Assembly (NCBI GenBank): GCA_030147525.1
Contig: JASBVF010000034.1
Coordinates: forward strand, 1 to 64,000
Reading direction: 5' to 3'
Origin: Bacteroidota bacterium
GTDB lineage: Bacteria; Bacteroidota; Bacteroidia; Chitinophagales; Saprospiraceae
DNA length: 64,000 nucleotides
The notes below the pieces were generated by a model. That model had not been told where the DNA came from, did not search any database, and saw only the letters and a list, made by a program, of their open reading frames with translations. The translations under genes were made by a program, and so were the position numbers. Every line of letters starts with the position of its first letter. The first letter of the stretch is position 1. Below are positions 1-7,752 of this stretch, in pieces.

Positions 1-136
1 GGTAGGCAAGTAGGCAAGTAAGCCGGTAGGCGAGTAGGGACCGTATTTCAATGGTTTAGAATTTAGCAATTGAAAAATGGTCCCCTACCGGCATACTTGC
101 CTACTCGCCTACCGGCCTACTTGTTTACTGCCTACT
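1..136. repeat. Octamer-repeat hairpin, locus A
   Basis: An inverted repeat whose left arm (2-42) is a run of 8-base words with consensus GTAGGCAA. Its right arm (79-135) is the reverse complement of the same kind of run. Variant words such as GTAAGCCG/GTATGCCG appear in the same order in both arms, but the arms differ by a whole word near the loop (43-78). The right arm runs into the last codons and stop of the thioredoxin gene on the minus strand. The left arm may continue outside the window. Confidence 0.85.
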
Positions 137-667
137 CTCCAAAAAACTATCCACCTCCGCAGTCGACATATCCACCCCGGTGATGTGCCCTTTTTCATCG
201 ATCAAAAACTTGGTAGGAAGTTGCTTAACACCATACTGGTTAGCGATGGGCGAATCAAAAAACCGCAGACTGCTGGCAGGGTCCAGTATCTGGTATTTCC
301 ACGGCATCTGAAAACGCTCGAGCGCCCGGGCCCAGCGGTCTTTGTCCTTCTCCACCGCTACGCTGACGATGGTAAAACCTTCCGCTTCCCTGAATTTCTG
401 CCCCTCGTACTTTTGATACAAAGCCTTTAATTCCGGCATTTCCTGGATGCAGGGACCACACCAGCTGCCCCAAAAATCGAGCAGCACGTAATGCCCCCGC
501 AGATCGGAGAGCTTGAACGCCTTGCCGTCGGGGAGCATGGAAATGAAATCCGGCGCTTTGTCTTTTTCATTGAAATCCGGCTGCATGTAGAAGTGTTTCA
601 CCACCGTAAAAATGCCGACAAACACTACGAAACCGATGAGAATATTGATGAAGTTGAACTTTTTCAT
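125..667 (-). CDS. TlpA-family thioredoxin-like protein, membrane anchored
   Basis: A 180-residue thiol-disulfide oxidoreductase-like protein. One N-terminal hydrophobic segment (about residues 6-24) should anchor it in the inner membrane with the thioredoxin fold in the periplasm. The active site is WCGPC at residues 69-73, and the cis-proline loop QLPT lies near residue 151. This is the TlpA/ResA architecture, in which proteins reduce disulfides in exported or cytochrome c maturation substrates. The substrate cannot be read from the sequence. The ATG at 667 is preferred over an in-frame TTG six bases upstream, because a promoter-like TAATCTTTG ends three bases before that ATG. The last codons lie inside the arm of repeat locus A. 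Confidence 0.88.
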   Translation of the reverse strand: MKKFNFINILIGFVVFVGIFTVVKHFYMQPDFNEKDKAPDFISMLPDGKAFKLSDLRGHYVLLDFWGSWCGPCIQEMPELKALYQKYEGQKFREAEGFTIVSVAVEKDKDRWARALERFQMPWKYQILDPASSLRFFDSPIANQYGVKQLPTKFLIDEKGHITGVDMSTAEVDSFLESRQ

Positions 668-727
668 ACGCAAAGATTAGAAAACGTGAGGTAAACAAGC
701 CATGATAATATTTGGTTGGATCAAGCC

Positions 728-755
728 TTGTTAGCAGGGTAAAGTTATATGTTTG
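728..755 (+). promoter_or_regulatory. Bacteroidota-type promoter upstream of the 843 lipoprotein
   Basis: TTG (728-730), 17 bases, then TATGTTTG (748-755). This fits the Bacteroidota sigma-ABfr consensus (TTTG/TTG, about 17-20 bases, TAnnTTTG). Confidence 0.6.
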
Positions 756-770
756 TGGCACTGCACTTTT

Positions 771-831
771 AGCTATTGGCCTTTGGCTTTAGCTTCCGGA
801 TCGTGCCAAAGGCTAATAGCCAAAAGCCAAA
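771..831. repeat. Heptamer-repeat hairpin, locus B
   Basis: Stem arms 771-787 and 805-821 match at 15 of 17 positions. Read on the minus strand, the right arm is a run of 7-base words of the form TTGGCTT/TTGGCTA/TTAGCCT/TTGGCAC. It lies between divergent genes, in the likely 5' leader of the 843 gene, so it is unlikely to be a plain terminator. Confidence 0.7.
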
Positions 832-842
832 ACCAACCCATC

Positions 843-1241
843 ATGAAAATCAAAATCCTGCTTTCATTCTTCTCTCTTTCGCTTTTCATCGCCTGCGGCA
901 AAGACCCCGACATCCTGGAAGACCCCACGTCTTTCGAAGAACCTGCCAAGCTGGAAGTCCAGGTACAACTTTGCCTCAACGAAGCCTGCGACTCGCTGAC
1001 ACAGATGCCCGGCGCCCGCATTTTTTTATTTGAAAATGCACAGTATCGCTCCGAAGGCTCGCCCATCGCTTACGACGGCACGACCAACGGCTTTGGCAAG
1101 GTAAGATTTGAAGCCCTCGACAGTCTGAACTATTGGATGACGATCAAAATGCCCAACCCCGATGGCAGGTCGCAATTTGAACAGGTCAAAACGCCAAAAC
1201 GCACCACGACGTTTGTGGAGGTGGTTTTTGAAAAGGGATGA
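843..1241 (+). CDS. Small lipoprotein of unknown function
   Basis: A 132-residue protein with a signal peptide and lipobox ending at Cys18 (LFIAC), so it is predicted to be a lipid-anchored envelope protein. The mature part is acidic at its start and then looks like one small beta-rich domain with a Cys pair (CLNEAC). No family was recognised. The ATG at 843 is chosen because it gives a standard lipoprotein signal; the longer reading frame upstream would bury that signal. A promoter lies at 728-755 and a repeat hairpin sits in the leader. It converges on the GCS2-CBS gene. Confidence 0.75.
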   Translation: MKIKILLSFFSLSLFIACGKDPDILEDPTSFEEPAKLEVQVQLCLNEACDSLTQMPGARIFLFENAQYRSEGSPIAYDGTTNGFGKVRFEALDSLNYWMTIKMPNPDGRSQFEQVKTPKRTTTFVEVVFEKG

Positions 1242-1310
1242 GAAAATAGGGATGAGGAATGCTGAGTGCCGTTTCATCCCTCATTCCTCATCCCTATTCC
1301 CTATTTCGTC
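1237..1310. repeat. Heptamer-repeat hairpin, locus C, between convergent genes
   Basis: A perfect 17-base-pair stem (1245-1261 with 1282-1298) built from 7-base words of the type AATAGGG/ATGAGGA. It fills the gap between two convergent genes whose stop codons are at 1239-1241 and 1301-1303, and the outer repeat words extend over those stops. It could end transcription from both sides, but there is no clean T-tract. Confidence 0.8.
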
Positions 1311-3238
1311 GCTTCCAGCCGTTCCATCAGGCGGGCAGAAACCCGGAGGAAATCCATTTCAGTGATGATGCCGACAAGCTCCCGGTGGTCGCCCTGCACG
1401 ACGGGCAGGCAGCCGATATGATTTTCACGCATCATACGCATGGCATCCATGATGGGCGTTTTGGTGGTGACGGTTTTTGGGTCTTCGATCATAATATCTT
1501 TGACCGTGGTTAACTCATCCTTGCCATTCAGCCGGCTTTTGCGGGCATAATGGCGAAGGAGCAGCCGGGAAGTAACCAGCCCGACCAGTTTCCCCTTCGA
1601 ATCTTCCACCGGAATATAACGCACCTTGCGCCAATCCATCATTTCAGCCAGCAGGTCGATGATGTCGTCCTTTTGCACGGTGATGAGGTCGGTGGTCATA
1701 AACTCTTCGACTCGCAGCCGGGAAGGAACGTACTCTTCCAGCTCGGCCGGGTCCGGAAGATTCCAGGTGTGTACGGGCATTTCTTTTTCCTGATTTTTAA
1801 CAATGCAGGCCGTCATGACGGCGGCTGCCTCATCGTTGGTGATAGATTGTTTCAGTTTGGTGAAAGCACGAAGCTGCCACCGGGCGCCGGTCATGTGTGC
1901 TTTGGCCCGCTCTTCGATGGTGCCCAGGTAGCGGTCAATGTCGGCAGTATCGATTTTTCGTTCCTTCAAACCTTCCCGTGCAATGGGTAGCAACTCATTC
2001 ACAATCAGATCTACTGCCGTGTATTTTTTATCGTCGTACCAATTGAATTTTGAATCAATGCCGTAGCGGGCTGCTTTGAGGAAGTTGTCCCTCACGTCCT
2101 CCCACGACAACCGTTTGCAGATGTCGTCGCAAGTTTTTTGCATACCCACCATGGCGCCCAGCCAGAACGCTGCGTTGGCCATTTCATCAATCACCGTTGG
2201 CCCTGCCGGCAACACCCGGTTTTCGATGCGAAGGTGCGGCTTGCCGTTGGCGCTGATGCCGTAGCAGGGGCGGTTCCAGCGATACACCGTGGAGTTATGG
2301 ACGAGCAGCGATTTCAGTTTGGGTGTTTTACCCTCCATGATTTTTGCCAGCGAATCTTCCAGCTCGTCGGCCGTCATGAGTACCCGGAAGCGGGCGATGT
2401 CCTCCCGGTATATTTCCAAAATGGAATCGTGCAACCAGCCGCTGCCGAAGTTTACCCTCGGGCTGCGCTCCCGCAGGTGGTCGTGCGAGGTGCGGGTGTC
2501 GAGTGACTGCTGGAAAAGGGCGATCCTCGTTTCATGCCAGAGGCGTTTTCCAAAAACAATGGGCGAATTGGCTGCAATCGCCATCACCGGCGCCGTCAAC
2601 GTCTGTGCAATGTTGTAAAGGCAGACAAAATCCTTCGGCGCCACCTGCAGGTGTACCTGGAAACTCGTGTTGCAGGCTTCGAGCAGCGGCGAATCGTGTT
2701 TGATGTGCAGCTCGTCGATGCCGTTGAGATTCAGCTCAAATGTTTCACCAATCAACTGGCTGTGCAACGCATCCATCAACGCCCGGTAACGAGGCTTGGG
2801 CGTGAGGTTTTCAAGATCGAGATCTGACTTCCGGAGAGTGGGCAGAATGCCGGTGAGGGCAATGCTTGCGCCCATTTTTTTCACCGTTTGCCGGATTTTT
2901 GCCAGGTTCGTGAGGTTTTCATCCTCCATCGACCGAAGCGCATTGCCGGTGAATTCAAACGGCGTCATGTTGGTTTCAAGATTGAATTGCGCCAGCTCGG
3001 TGTCGAGCCAGGGGTAATCCTTCATCTTTTTTATCACCTCCATGTTGATCTTTGCCGGCTTGAAGGTTTTGCTGTCAACGATACACATTTCCTGCTCGGC
3101 TCCGATGCGCACAATGTCGCTCTCGAACCAGTCGTTATCGAGCATGTACTCGAAGGCTTGCAGGTCGTCGAGCAGACCTCTGACAAATTTTTGCAGGTCG
3201 GTCTGCGTTTTTGCTAAGGAAACTTTTTGTTCGCCCAT
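1301..3238 (-). CDS. Glutamate-cysteine-ligase-like (GCS2 superfamily) protein with C-terminal CBS pair
   Basis: A 645-residue protein. The first ~490 residues resemble the GCS2/YbdK carboxylate-amine ligase fold (IGAEQEMCIVD near residue 45, then conserved NTSFQVHLQV, SPRVNFGSGW and HLRIENRVLP segments). The last ~150 residues hold two CBS repeats (VEEFMTTDLITV and VKDIMIEDPKTV) that usually bind adenine nucleotides. The inference is an ATP-dependent peptide-bond-forming or related enzyme controlled by nucleotide binding; its substrate is unknown. The ATG at 3238 fits the protein start. The in-frame extension upstream is a low-complexity run of 8-base words and is probably leader. Confidence 0.82.
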   Translation of the reverse strand: MGEQKVSLAKTQTDLQKFVRGLLDDLQAFEYMLDNDWFESDIVRIGAEQEMCIVDSKTFKPAKINMEVIKKMKDYPWLDTELAQFNLETNMTPFEFTGNALRSMEDENLTNLAKIRQTVKKMGASIALTGILPTLRKSDLDLENLTPKPRYRALMDALHSQLIGETFELNLNGIDELHIKHDSPLLEACNTSFQVHLQVAPKDFVCLYNIAQTLTAPVMAIAANSPIVFGKRLWHETRIALFQQSLDTRTSHDHLRERSPRVNFGSGWLHDSILEIYREDIARFRVLMTADELEDSLAKIMEGKTPKLKSLLVHNSTVYRWNRPCYGISANGKPHLRIENRVLPAGPTVIDEMANAAFWLGAMVGMQKTCDDICKRLSWEDVRDNFLKAARYGIDSKFNWYDDKKYTAVDLIVNELLPIAREGLKERKIDTADIDRYLGTIEERAKAHMTGARWQLRAFTKLKQSITNDEAAAVMTACIVKNQEKEMPVHTWNLPDPAELEEYVPSRLRVEEFMTTDLITVQKDDIIDLLAEMMDWRKVRYIPVEDSKGKLVGLVTSRLLLRHYARKSRLNGKDELTTVKDIMIEDPKTVTTKTPIMDAMRMMRENHIGCLPVVQGDHRELVGIITEMDFLRVSARLMERLEATK

Positions 3239-3302
3239 GGACTTTGGGTGTTTGTGTTTTTGAGTATTGATGTTTCTTTTGTCTGGATTTTTGTGTGTCT
3301 TT
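3239..3302. repeat. Single-armed octamer-like repeat upstream of the GCS2-CBS gene
   Basis: On the plus strand the stretch reads as about eight successive degenerate 8-base words (GTGTTTGT, GTTTTTGA, GTATTGAT and so on), like loci E and H, but with no opposing arm. It may be a decayed or half copy of the hairpin family. It lies in the leader of the minus-strand gene. Confidence 0.5.
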
Positions 3303-3436
3303 GAAGCGCTTTCCTCCAACCGTTCAACACAACAATAATTCAGCAAAGCAATTAATATTGCTGAAATTAGCCAAATCTCTTCGAGATTAAAATTTTTTTA
3401 AAAATTCATTGTGTTACAAACAACAAGAATTCGATA

Positions 3437-3967
3437 ATGAAAAACTTCTCCATCTTTTTATTGGCGGCCCTTTTCTTTTTTTCCTGTAAAAAAGAAGAAG
3501 CCCCGTCCCTGCTCAGAATTCCCGTTACCAACCTGAAATTTTCCGTGGACCAAACCTACCAGCCCGGTTTCGAATATTTCATCCCCATCAACAATGTGAA
3601 AACCAACGCCATGAACCTGCTCAACGCCCGTGGCATCGATACCACCACCATCAACAGCATCCGCCCGGGCAGAGCTACCCTGACCGCTCTTTTCAACCAG
3701 TCGGATCTTAACTTCATCGACGCCGTCTCCATTCGCCTCTGCCCCCTCGGCGAGGACAAGGAAAACTGCGGCCAGGAAGTCTTCTACCGTGACCCCGTCC
3801 CGTTTCAACCCGGCATCGACCTCGACCTCATCCCCAGCAATGTCAATGACATCCGGGACTTCGTGCTGCCCGACAACATCAACGTGCAGGTCAAGTTCGA
3901 ACGCCTGCGGTCCTTTCCCCAGGGAAGTTTCGATATAATATTGGATATGGAGTTTTATGTGCGGTGA
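3437..3967 (+). CDS. Lipoprotein of unknown function
   Basis: A 176-residue protein with a short signal peptide and lipobox (FFFSC, Cys17) followed by a charged KKEE linker. The mature part looks like a single beta-sandwich (many alternating hydrophobic strands, e.g. LKFSV, NVQVKF, DIILDMEF). Its role is not recognisable. It stands alone, upstream of a second secreted protein with which it may be co-transcribed (gap 113 bases). Coding is supported by strong C-ending codon use and an intact frame. Confidence 0.72.
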   Translation: MKNFSIFLLAALFFFSCKKEEAPSLLRIPVTNLKFSVDQTYQPGFEYFIPINNVKTNAMNLLNARGIDTTTINSIRPGRATLTALFNQSDLNFIDAVSIRLCPLGEDKENCGQEVFYRDPVPFQPGIDLDLIPSNVNDIRDFVLPDNINVQVKFERLRSFPQGSFDIILDMEFYVR

Positions 3968-4080
3968 GGGGGGAGAGTGTCGAGTTGAAAACAGGTGAGA
4001 AGAATTAGTGATAAGGTTATATCTTGCGAAGCAATGGCCGGAGTTAGCACCACTATGAAAATCATTTTTAACACCATCAC

Positions 4081-4716
4081 ATGCCTAAAACAATCAACAT
4101 CCTGGCGTTCATCTTTATGTTCGCCGTATCCGTCAGGGCACAGGACCATGAGACGGAGGCGGTCAGGGCTGCATTTGAGAATTACAAATCGGCCATCCTC
4201 AACGACAGGGGAGAGGAGGCTGTCAACTACATCGACAGCCGCACAGTGAAATACTATTCGGACATCCTGGAGCAGGTAAAACAGGCCGACTCACTTACCC
4301 TGGAATCCCTCTCCCTGCTCGATAAAATGATGGTACTCTCGATCCGCCACCGCTCGACAAAGGAGCAGATCGATTCATTTGACGGCAAAGGAGTGCTGGT
4401 GTATGCCATCCGTGAAGGGATGGTGGGTAAAAACAGCGTAGCCAACAATGGCATCGGCGATATTACCGTCGATGGCAGCTTTGCCAAAGGACAACTGAAT
4501 ACCAACGGGCAAAAAGCGCCGTTTTATTTTCATTTCTACAAGGAAGATGGCGCATGGAAGATCGACCTCACCTCGCTTTTTCCGGTATCGAACATGGCTT
4601 TTAAAAAAATGGTCAACGAAAGCGGCCAAACCGAGAACGGCTTCCTGCTTTTGTTGCTTGAAATGATCAGCGGGAAAAAGCCGGGCAAGGAGATTTGGGA
4701 GCCTTTTGGAAAGTGA
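4081..4716 (+). CDS. Secreted protein, possibly NTF2-like
   Basis: A 211-residue protein with a cleavable signal peptide (cleavage likely after Ala20, VRA|Q). The early helix 'EAVRAAFENYKSAILNDRGE', a tyrosine/serine-rich middle and 'YKEDGAWKIDLTSLF' near the end resemble NTF2/DUF4878-type domains, where a helix is followed by a curved sheet. This is a resemblance only and no ligand is implied. It is followed by a terminator that serves the opposing CsbD-like gene. Confidence 0.65.
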   Translation: MPKTINILAFIFMFAVSVRAQDHETEAVRAAFENYKSAILNDRGEEAVNYIDSRTVKYYSDILEQVKQADSLTLESLSLLDKMMVLSIRHRSTKEQIDSFDGKGVLVYAIREGMVGKNSVANNGIGDITVDGSFAKGQLNTNGQKAPFYFHFYKEDGAWKIDLTSLFPVSNMAFKKMVNESGQTENGFLLLLLEMISGKKPGKEIWEPFGK

Positions 4717-4798
4717 TACCTGGCTGATCTGTTGATCCTAAGTTTTTCATTTGAAATATTACATCCGCTCCTGACAGAAGGAAGCGGAATACGTAGCC

Positions 4799-4844
4799 AA
4801 AAAAACAAAAAAGCTCCACATTGTGCCTGCGCAGAATGTGGAGC
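4799..4844 (-). terminator. Intrinsic terminator of the CsbD-like gene
   Basis: A 10-base-pair stem (4813-4822 with 4835-4844), followed on the minus strand by TTTTTTGTTTTTTT. It lies 23 bases past the stop of the CsbD-like gene. Confidence 0.85.
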
Positions 4845-4866
4845 CGGACTATAACTTTTATCGCTG

Positions 4867-5067
4867 TTAAGCTTCCACAGCGTTGTCAATAAATTCTTTG
4901 AGTTCTGATTTGGCTTTACCGGTTTTCTTCTGAATACGGCCCAGCAGTTCTTCCTCCTGGCCTTCGGCATAGACGAGGTCCTTGTCGGTCAGCTCGCCGT
5001 ATTCCTGTTTCAGTTTACCTTTGATGACGTTCCAGTTGCCTTTTAGTTTATCGGTGAATGCACTCAT
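4867..5067 (-). CDS. CsbD-family stress protein
   Basis: A 66-residue soluble, highly charged protein that starts MSAFTDKLKGNWNVIKGKLK, the classic CsbD/YjbJ opening, and continues with a GELTDKDL stretch. CsbD-family proteins accumulate under general or osmotic stress; their biochemical role is not established. The ATG at 5067 is chosen because it begins the conserved domain exactly. A minus-strand promoter-like TACTATTTG (5104-5112) and a palindrome just upstream suggest the gene is regulated. It has its own terminator and is monocistronic. Confidence 0.88.
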   Translation of the reverse strand: MSAFTDKLKGNWNVIKGKLKQEYGELTDKDLVYAEGQEEELLGRIQKKTGKAKSELKEFIDNAVEA

Positions 5068-5120
5068 GATTTTAATATTTTTGGTTAGAAAAAATGGTTT
5101 TGACAAATAGTAAAGATCCA

Positions 5121-5141
5121 TGCACCTCATTGAAAGGTGCA
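5121..5141. promoter_or_regulatory. Palindrome upstream of the CsbD-like gene, possible operator
   Basis: A perfect inverted repeat TGCACCT-N7-AGGTGCA. It sits directly upstream of the minus-strand -7-like element, in the position of a spacer/-33 operator. There is no T-tract on either side, so it is not a terminator. Confidence 0.45.
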
Positions 5142-5367
5142 GGCATCAACCTGTTTTTCGTTAAAATAAAGGGAAGTTGAATGGCGGATCTTTATGGTCG
5201 GTTGAGGTTTGGTTTTCAGGGTGATTCATTCGGGTTAATCTGTGGTTAAAACGGGCGGGCTGGGTTGATGTTCAAATGAAGTTTAAAAATGGTGGAAAGG
5301 TGTGCATGCGGTGATAGCGGGCTAACTTTTTTCCTCTTTTTAAACCCATCCTACTCTCCCGTTCCCT

Positions 5368-5375
5368 TAACTTTG
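5368..5375 (+). promoter_or_regulatory. -7 box TAACTTTG upstream of the aldehyde dehydrogenase
   Basis: TAACTTTG followed by CGG, 60 bases before the start codon. It matches TAnnTTTG; no clear -33 TTTG is seen. Confidence 0.5.
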
Positions 5376-5435
5376 CGGCCTTCCTGAAAAACCGGTGTTT
5401 CCCTGACATGTTTAAAGCCATTTTAAAATCCACCA

Positions 5436-6962
5436 ATGAATAAAGATTTCCTGCAACAGCTCGGTTTAAAAGAAACCAATGCCGGCACGAGCACCGGCCT
5501 CCACGCCGAAACCTCCGGCGAACTCATTAAATCTTACTCCCCCGTCGATGGCCAGTTCATCGGCAGCGTCAGCCAGACCACCAAGGAGCAATACGAAGCC
5601 GTGATCGCCAAAGCGGAAGCAGCGTTCAAGATCTGGCGTGAAATCCCCGCACCCAAGCGTGGCGAGATCGTGCGCCAGTACGGCGAGGAGCTTCGCAAAT
5701 ACAAAGACCCGCTCGGCCGCCTCGTCAGCTACGAAATGGGCAAAAGCCTCCAGGAAGGCTGGGGCGAAGTACAGGAGATGATCGACATCTGCGACTTCGC
5801 CGTGGGTCTGAGCCGTCAGCTTTACGGCCTCACCATGCACTCCGAGCGCCCGCACCACCGCATGTACGAGCAGTGGCACCCGCTCGGCATCGTAGGCATC
5901 ATCTCGGCCTTCAACTTTCCGGTGGCCGTCTGGTCCTGGAACGCTATGATCGCCATGGTTTGCGGCGACGTTTGCGTTTGGAAACCTTCTGAAAAAGCTC
6001 CGCTTTGCGGCGTAGCCTGTCAAAACATTTTTGAAAAAGTTTTAAAAGCCAACAACGTCCCCGAAGGCGTCGTTTGCCTCGTCAACGGCGATTACAAAGT
6101 CGGCGAATACATGACCACTGACAGCCGTGTGCCGCTCGTTTCTGCCACCGGCAGCACCCGCATGGGCAAGATCGTTGGTCAGACCGTCGCTGCTCGCCTA
6201 GGCCGCAGCCTGCTGGAGTTGGGTGGAAACAACGCCATCATCGTCACCCCCAGTTCTGACCTCGACATCGTGCTCACCGGGGCGCTCTTCGGCGCTGTGG
6301 GCACCTGCGGACAGCGTTGCACCAGCACCCGCCGCCTCATCATCCACGACAGCATTTATGAAGAAGTGAAAAATAAAATGGCGAAAGCCTACGGCCAACT
6401 CCGCATCGGCGACCCGCTCGACGAGCACAACCACGTCGGCCCGCTCATCGATCAGGATGCCGTGAACGCTTATTTGACTACCATTTCAAAAATAAAAGAA
6501 CAAGGCGGCAGCATGGTCGTAGAAGGCGGCGTCCTCGAAGGCAAGGGCTACGAAAGCGGCTGCTACGTGAAGCCCTGCATCGCCGAAGCGAAGCCGGACA
6601 TGGCCATCGTGCAGCACGAGACCTTTGCGCCCATTCTTTATTTGTTGAAATACAATGACTTAGACGAAGCCATCGCTATTCAAAATAATGTACCGCAGGG
6701 CCTTTCTTCCGCCATCATGACCACCGATATGCGGGAAGCGGAGAAATTCCTCAGCGTGGCCGGTTCCGATTGCGGCATCGCCAACGTGAACATCGGCACC
6801 AGCGGCGCCGAGATCGGCGGGGCTTTCGGCGGTGAAAAAGAAACCGGCGGCGGCCGTGAAAGCGGCAGCGATTCCTGGAAGGCCTACATGCGCCGCCAGA
6901 CGAATACGATCAACTACAGCCGGCAACTTCCGCTGGCGCAGGGGATTAAGTTTGACCTGTAA
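5436..6962 (+). CDS. Aldehyde dehydrogenase, ALDH7 (antiquitin / piperideine-6-carboxylate dehydrogenase) type
   Basis: A 508-residue NAD(P)-dependent aldehyde dehydrogenase of the usual length. The general base is Glu261 in LELGGNN and the catalytic Cys295 is in GQRCTSTRR. The C-terminal signature GGEKETGGGRESGSD and the RRQTNTINY end are typical of ALDH7/AmaB enzymes, which oxidise alpha-aminoadipic semialdehyde in lysine breakdown. Family assignment is firm; the exact substrate is inferred. It has its own promoter-like box and strongly C-ending codon use, suggesting good expression. Hairpin locus D separates it from adk. Confidence 0.93.
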   Translation: MNKDFLQQLGLKETNAGTSTGLHAETSGELIKSYSPVDGQFIGSVSQTTKEQYEAVIAKAEAAFKIWREIPAPKRGEIVRQYGEELRKYKDPLGRLVSYEMGKSLQEGWGEVQEMIDICDFAVGLSRQLYGLTMHSERPHHRMYEQWHPLGIVGIISAFNFPVAVWSWNAMIAMVCGDVCVWKPSEKAPLCGVACQNIFEKVLKANNVPEGVVCLVNGDYKVGEYMTTDSRVPLVSATGSTRMGKIVGQTVAARLGRSLLELGGNNAIIVTPSSDLDIVLTGALFGAVGTCGQRCTSTRRLIIHDSIYEEVKNKMAKAYGQLRIGDPLDEHNHVGPLIDQDAVNAYLTTISKIKEQGGSMVVEGGVLEGKGYESGCYVKPCIAEAKPDMAIVQHETFAPILYLLKYNDLDEAIAIQNNVPQGLSSAIMTTDMREAEKFLSVAGSDCGIANVNIGTSGAEIGGAFGGEKETGGGRESGSDSWKAYMRRQTNTINYSRQLPLAQGIKFDL

Positions 6963-7002
6963 AGCGGCATTTTTGCTAATTTCGCCGCTCGTTTTTGAAA
7001 AT

Positions 7003-7064
7003 GGGGTGAAAAGTTGAAGGGTTGAAGTGTTTAACCTTTTCAACCCTTCAACTTTTCAACCCAA
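7003..7064. repeat. Octamer-repeat hairpin, locus D
   Basis: A perfect 20-base-pair stem (7007-7026 with 7039-7058). The words are 8 bases long (GGGTTGAA/AAGTTGAA). It lies between two co-directional genes, aldehyde dehydrogenase and adk. Confidence 0.85.
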
Positions 7065-7094
7065 CATTTTTTCAGCTTTTCAAACCAACTACAG

Positions 7095-7667
7095 ATGATC
7101 AACCTCATACTCTTCGGCCCTCCCGGCTCCGGCAAAGGAACACAGGCAGCCAAGCTCGTCGAGCAATACGAACTGGTGCACATTTCCACCGGCGACCTGT
7201 TTCGCTATGAAATGGGCAACGACACGCCCCTCGGCAAGCTCGCCAAAAGCTACATCGAAAAAGGCGAGCTCGTGCCCGACTCGGTCACCATCGGCATGCT
7301 GAAAAACAAGGTGGACGCCAACCCCGATGCGAACGGCTTCATTTTCGACGGCTTCCCCCGCACCGTAGCCCAGGCCGAAGCCCTCGATGAACTGCTGGAA
7401 GAAAAAGGCACCGCCGTCTCCGGCCTGCTTTCCCTCGACGTCAGCGACGAGGAAATCACCCAGCGCATCCTGCTGCGTGGCAAGACCAGCGGCCGTGCCG
7501 ACGACAACGACGAGAAGATCATCCGCAATCGGATTGAAGTTTATAAAAATGAAACCACGCCGGTCTTTGACTACTACGCCAAAGCCGGCAAAGCACAAAA
7601 GATCGACGGCATGGGCAGCATCGAAGAGATCTTCGGACGCCTCTGCGCTGCGATCGATGCACTTTGA
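7095..7667 (+). CDS. adk: Adenylate kinase
   Basis: A 190-residue enzyme catalysing ATP + AMP = 2 ADP in the cytoplasm. The P-loop GPPGSGKGTQAAKL begins near residue 6, the FDGFPRT segment of the AMP site is near residue 80, and the GRADDN lid start follows. The lid is the short form without zinc cysteines, as expected for about 190 residues. It lies directly upstream of obgE with only the octamer hairpin (locus E) between them, so a shared transcript is possible. Confidence 0.97.
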   Translation: MINLILFGPPGSGKGTQAAKLVEQYELVHISTGDLFRYEMGNDTPLGKLAKSYIEKGELVPDSVTIGMLKNKVDANPDANGFIFDGFPRTVAQAEALDELLEEKGTAVSGLLSLDVSDEEITQRILLRGKTSGRADDNDEKIIRNRIEVYKNETTPVFDYYAKAGKAQKIDGMGSIEEIFGRLCAAIDAL

Positions 7668-7668
7668 T

Positions 7669-7745
7669 TGTGTTTGCGTGTTTGTGTGTTTGGGTGTTTG
7701 TGACGCCGCAAACACATAAACACCCAAACACACAAACACACAAAA
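7669..7745. repeat. Octamer-repeat hairpin, locus E (adk-obgE)
   Basis: A perfect 22-base-pair stem (7678-7699 with 7718-7739) made of 8-base words GTGTTTGT/GTGTTTGG. It begins two bases after the adk stop and ends just before the obgE start. It uses the same word as locus H, about 41 kb away. Confidence 0.88.
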
Positions 7746-7752
7746 ATCATCC

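Larger units (their letters stand above)
5068..5435. other. Divergent intergenic region, CsbD-like / aldehyde dehydrogenase
   Basis: No gene is seen in these 368 bases. They hold the candidate CsbD promoter (minus strand, 5104-5112), an inverted repeat TGCACCT-N7-AGGTGCA (5121-5141) and the dehydrogenase promoter at 5368-5375. Confidence 0.6.
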
